The position numbers were made by a program, and so were the translations under genes. A stretch of 64,000 nt of DNA from positions 451,001 through 515,000 of the forward strand of contig CAJNDS010002131.1 in assembly GCA_905221605.1 (NCBI GenBank). Reading direction: 5' to 3'. Positions 62,001 to 64,000 of this stretch are shown piece by piece. Every line of letters begins with the position of its first letter. Position 1 is the stretch's first letter. This DNA comes from Symbiodinium natans. Lineage: Eukaryota > Sar > Dinophyceae > Suessiales > Symbiodiniaceae. The notes beneath the pieces were generated by a model. That model was not told where the DNA came from. It ran no database searches and was given only the letters and a program-made list of their open reading frames with translations.

Positions 62001-63166
62001 TGCGGCATGGGAAGCCTCAACCCTGAACCCTAGGCCCTGAACCCTAAGCCCTAAACCCTCAGCCCTCAACTAAACCCTCTCAGCCCTCAGCCCTAAAGCC
62101 CGAAAGCCCCAAAGCATGAAGCCCTAAAGCCCTAAAGCCCTAAAGGTGGGGTCTTGACATCAGGGGGTTGGGGTTTACGGCGGCTTAGGGTGTAGGTCTA
62201 AGGGTTTTGAGGGGTTTTGAGAGGTTTTGAGGGGTTTTGAGGGGTTTTGAGGGGAAGGGTTTTGAGGGGTTTTGAAGGGTTTTGAGGGGTTTTGAGGGGT
62301 TTTGAGGGGTTTCGGGTGGCCAACGCACCCCTTTGTGTGCCATTTTTTGCATCGAGCCTGCACATGCCCAGCTTCGTAGACGAAGGTGCCCTGCAGCCAT
62401 CTGCGGTTCTCTCTAAGGGGTGACGGTTGTTCGCACTGGGTGTTGGGTTTGGTAGGGTTTGGGGTGTACGCGTTAGGGGTCGTCTGTAGGATTATAGGGT
62501 CGTGGTAGCTTTCACGTTGCCATGCCGTACCGGGAAGCCCTGACCCCAAACAGACCCGAGCTTCACCCTAAAGAAGGGGAGATCCTAAACCCTCAGCCCT
62601 AGGCCCTAAACCCTAAACCCTAAACCCTAAACCCTAAACCCTAAACCCTAAACCCTAAACCCTAAACCCTAAACCCTAAACCCTAAACCCTAAACCCTAA
62701 ACCCTAAACCCTAAAAAACCCTAAACCCTAAACCCTAAACTGGGGGTCAACGGTGGGTCTCCCCAAGGATGCTAAGGTTCACTTCCGGCAACCTTGGGGG
62801 GTTGGGGTTTAGGGGTTTTGGGGTTTAGGGTTGTTTTTTGGGTTTAGGGTTTAGGGTTTAGGGTTTAGGGTTTAGGGTTTAGGGTTTAGGGTTTAGGATT
62901 CGCGTTCCATTCCTGGCTTTTTCGCCTTCCATCTACACATAGTTTCACGTTATCATGTCCTGTTTTTGTTCTGCTGATCATCCATTTGCCCTAGCATGCT
63001 TAATGCAGGGGTCGGAATGATAACTAATAGTCTTCCCGTATGGCTACTTTCATACCCCCGCCCAAAACCCTATTGCCAATTGTTAAGACCCCTGTAGTAC
63101 AGAGCAGCCGTTGTGCATGACCCCTCCCACCAGGGCCTAATCACCTTAAACCCTAAACCCTAAACC

Positions 63167-63198
<32 letters not shown>

Positions 63199-63530
63199 AC
63201 CCTAAACCCTAAACCCCAAACCCCAAACCCTAAACCCTAAACCCTAGACCCGAAACCCGAAACCCGAAACCCGGAACCCGAAACCCTAAACCCTAAACCC
63301 TAAGCCCTAAGCCCTACACCCAACCCCAAAACTGGTGAGATCCATGGCCTGCAGGGGGGAACCTCGAAGGTCTTAGTCGCGCAGACGCGCCCGACCGATC
63401 AGAAGCCGCGAGGTTGGCGGCCCAGCCCCACATCCTGAACCCATGGGGTTTTGAGTTTAGGGTTTAGGGACAGGCTGGAAAGCCTCGTCAGGCGCGAAGA
63501 GCAGTTCTGGCCAGATTGTGGAGGGCCATC
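58876..63530 (+). CDS. Chain of small exons, unknown protein
   Basis: Plus-strand exon candidates 58876-58899 (donor GTGAGG), 60359-60442, 62768-62800, 63355-63412 and 63474 onward meet in phase and read AAAKPARG - MLVEELEFARNPKPKVLRHS... - DAKVHFRQPWG - GGTSKVLVAQTRPTDQKPR - GWKASSG. Acceptors are CTCAG, TTGAG, CCAAG, CTGCAG and GACAG. Alternatives exist at both ends: 58876 could run to a stop at about 58960, and the last exon has a second good frame (LESLVRREEQFWP). No family recognised. A further GC-rich island at 63820-63900 (RPIELWEAGERPGSACTIEA) follows. Confidence 0.4.
59476..59562. ncRNA. Candidate structured RNA or cruciform
   Basis: GGCCCGCC (59476) pairs perfectly with GGCGGGCC (59555). 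Inside are GCCCC/GGGGC around TTTTAAA (59489-59505) and GAGAGGT/ACCTCTC (59509-59533). This gives a closed multi-arm fold of 87 bases. It resembles no tRNA or snRNA I recognise. Confidence 0.35.
60225..60355 (-). repeat. CCCTAAA array
   Basis: About eighteen units immediately before the exon at 60359. Confidence 0.96.
60359..60442 (+). CDS. Exon of the unknown gene in the 59-63 kb region
   Basis: MLVEELEFARNPKPKVLRHS then HQAAGTSR, between a CCCTAAA array (acceptor TTGAG) and the donor GTGCGA; phase 0 at both ends. Confidence 0.45.
60728..60840. repeat. Dispersed repeat, TAATGGTATTCCCTTATGG family
   Basis: Contains TAATGGTATT, CTCTTATGGTGCC, AAAACCCTATTCTAATTATT and CAGGCTCCTAATGTT; copies at 57531, 59868, 63009 and 42326. 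Confidence 0.7.
60940..61240. other. G-rich low-complexity segments
   Basis: GGGGGCGGGGGGAGGTG runs near 60950-60995 and GGCGTGGAGGGGGAGGG near 61150. Frames through them are compositional. Confidence 0.6.
61287..61436. repeat. Tandem duplicate of a TATAC/GTATA palindromic unit
   Basis: Two copies of about 62 bases (61310-61368, 61374-61436), each CCATACCATACTATAGTATA, then TATACTATAC, then TAATGTTTAAC. The core is self-complementary. Confidence 0.85.
61560..61730 (-). repeat. CCCTAAA-derived tandem, 46-base higher-order unit
   Basis: ACCCTATACCCTATAAACCA plus TAAGCCCTAAGCCCTAA repeated about three times: a higher-order repeat built from variant heptamers. Confidence 0.85.
62195..62315 (+). 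repeat. GGGGTTTTGA decamer tandem array
   Basis: About eleven copies of GGTTTTGAGG with small slips; followed at 62318-62420 by a GC-rich island open on both strands. Confidence 0.9.
62580..62745 (-). repeat. CCCTAAA array
   Basis: About 21 units with one CCCTAAAAAA slip. Confidence 0.97.
62840..62898 (+). repeat. TTTAGGG array
   Basis: Eight units directly downstream of the exon candidate at 62768-62800. Confidence 0.95.
63145..63320 (-). repeat. CCCTAAA/CCCTCAA/CCCGAAA arrays
   Basis: Sub-blocks in which one variant unit is locally repeated (CCCTCAA x6, CCCGAAA x4). Confidence 0.95.
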
Positions 63531-63719
63531 TAACATCTTCTCCCACCCCACGCCGTCCAAGGTGGCAAAGCCACCCTAATCCATTCCGTTTGGGTTTAAT
63601 TAGGCCTAAAACTCAAGTCAACTGCCTACTTCCAAAAATCCTCTTGTCCGTACTAAGCAAGCTTTGGGGGAGGTTGAGGAGGAGAGGTGAGGGTCGCGGA
63701 CGTTTCAGGGGGGCGTCAG

Positions 63720-63985
63720 GTTTAGGGTTTAGGGTTTAGGGTTTAGGGTTTAGGGTTTAGGGTTTAGGGTTTAGGGTTTAGGGTTTAGGGTTTAGAGGGT
63801 TCCAGGGACCGTCCTGAGGGTCCCAAGAGGGGCGACCCATCGAGCTGTGGGAGGCAGGCGAACGACCTGGGTCGGCCTGCACCATCGAGGCGTGGTTCAG
63901 GGTTTAGTGTTCAGAGTGTGGTTTGGGGTTTAAGGGTTAAGGGTTAAGGGTTAAGGGTTTAGGGTTTAGGGTTTAGGGTTCAGGG
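63720..63985 (+). repeat. TTTAGGG arrays
   Basis: Ten units at 63722-63795 and a shorter block at 63955-63983 after GGGTTAA units, with the GC-rich island 63820-63900 between. Confidence 0.95.
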
Positions 63986-64000
63986 GTGGCCGCCAAGCTC

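Overview
The window reads as nuclear DNA of a dinoflagellate, probably in the Suessiales/Symbiodiniaceae neighbourhood. Four things point there: plant/alveolate-type telomere heptamers (TTTAGGG) scattered through the whole 64 kb in both orientations; GC-rich small exons whose junctions often use GC or GA donors instead of GT; a Ty1/copia-like retroelement; and two genes that match, from memory, very large dinoflagellate protein families (TIR-like membrane proteins with CINQ and SRLWCVFE motifs, and TIR-like/ankyrin proteins with SHQWLG and GWCRAELW motifs). No bacterial gene organisation, CRISPR array, rRNA or tRNA was recognised.

Layout. 64-7137 (minus): one alpha-helical repeat gene cut into at least ten exons; every junction can be placed in phase, and the introns are largely arrays of the telomere heptamer. 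8994-12552 (minus): a second multi-exon gene, a TIR-like multi-pass membrane protein, assembled from eight exons in phase. 12.6-18.5 kb: repeat-rich DNA with no clear gene, plus one long hypothetical ORF. 18528-25116: a nearly intact LTR retroelement on the minus strand with LTRs, target duplication, primer-binding site and gag-protease-integrase, but no reverse transcriptase; a 385-residue ORF lies where it should be. 25.1-27.6 kb: AT-rich repeats and telomere-like arrays. 28321-29447 (plus): an uninterrupted FAD monooxygenase gene with one frameshift. 30907-34003 (plus): a TIR-like/ankyrin gene in seven exons, three of its introns being related short elements (introner-like). 34-49 kb: mostly telomere-like arrays, microsatellites and small inverted-repeat elements, with isolated exon-like islands on both strands. 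About 50.1-58.1 kb (plus): a glycosyltransferase-like gene in scattered small exons. 58.9-63.6 kb (plus): a chain of small in-phase exons of an unrecognised gene.

The unifying theme is that TTTAGGG/CCCTAAA blocks are not a chromosome end. They sit between exons, change orientation every few hundred bases, and are in one case enclosed by terminal inverted repeats. Several inferred splice sites lie inside the heptamer (donor GTTTAGGG, acceptor TTTAG). A working hypothesis is that short transposable elements carried or seeded telomere-like repeats, spread through genes and were tolerated because they are spliced out. All exon joins are by-eye inferences from frame and splice signals, with no transcript evidence; family names come from motif memory.
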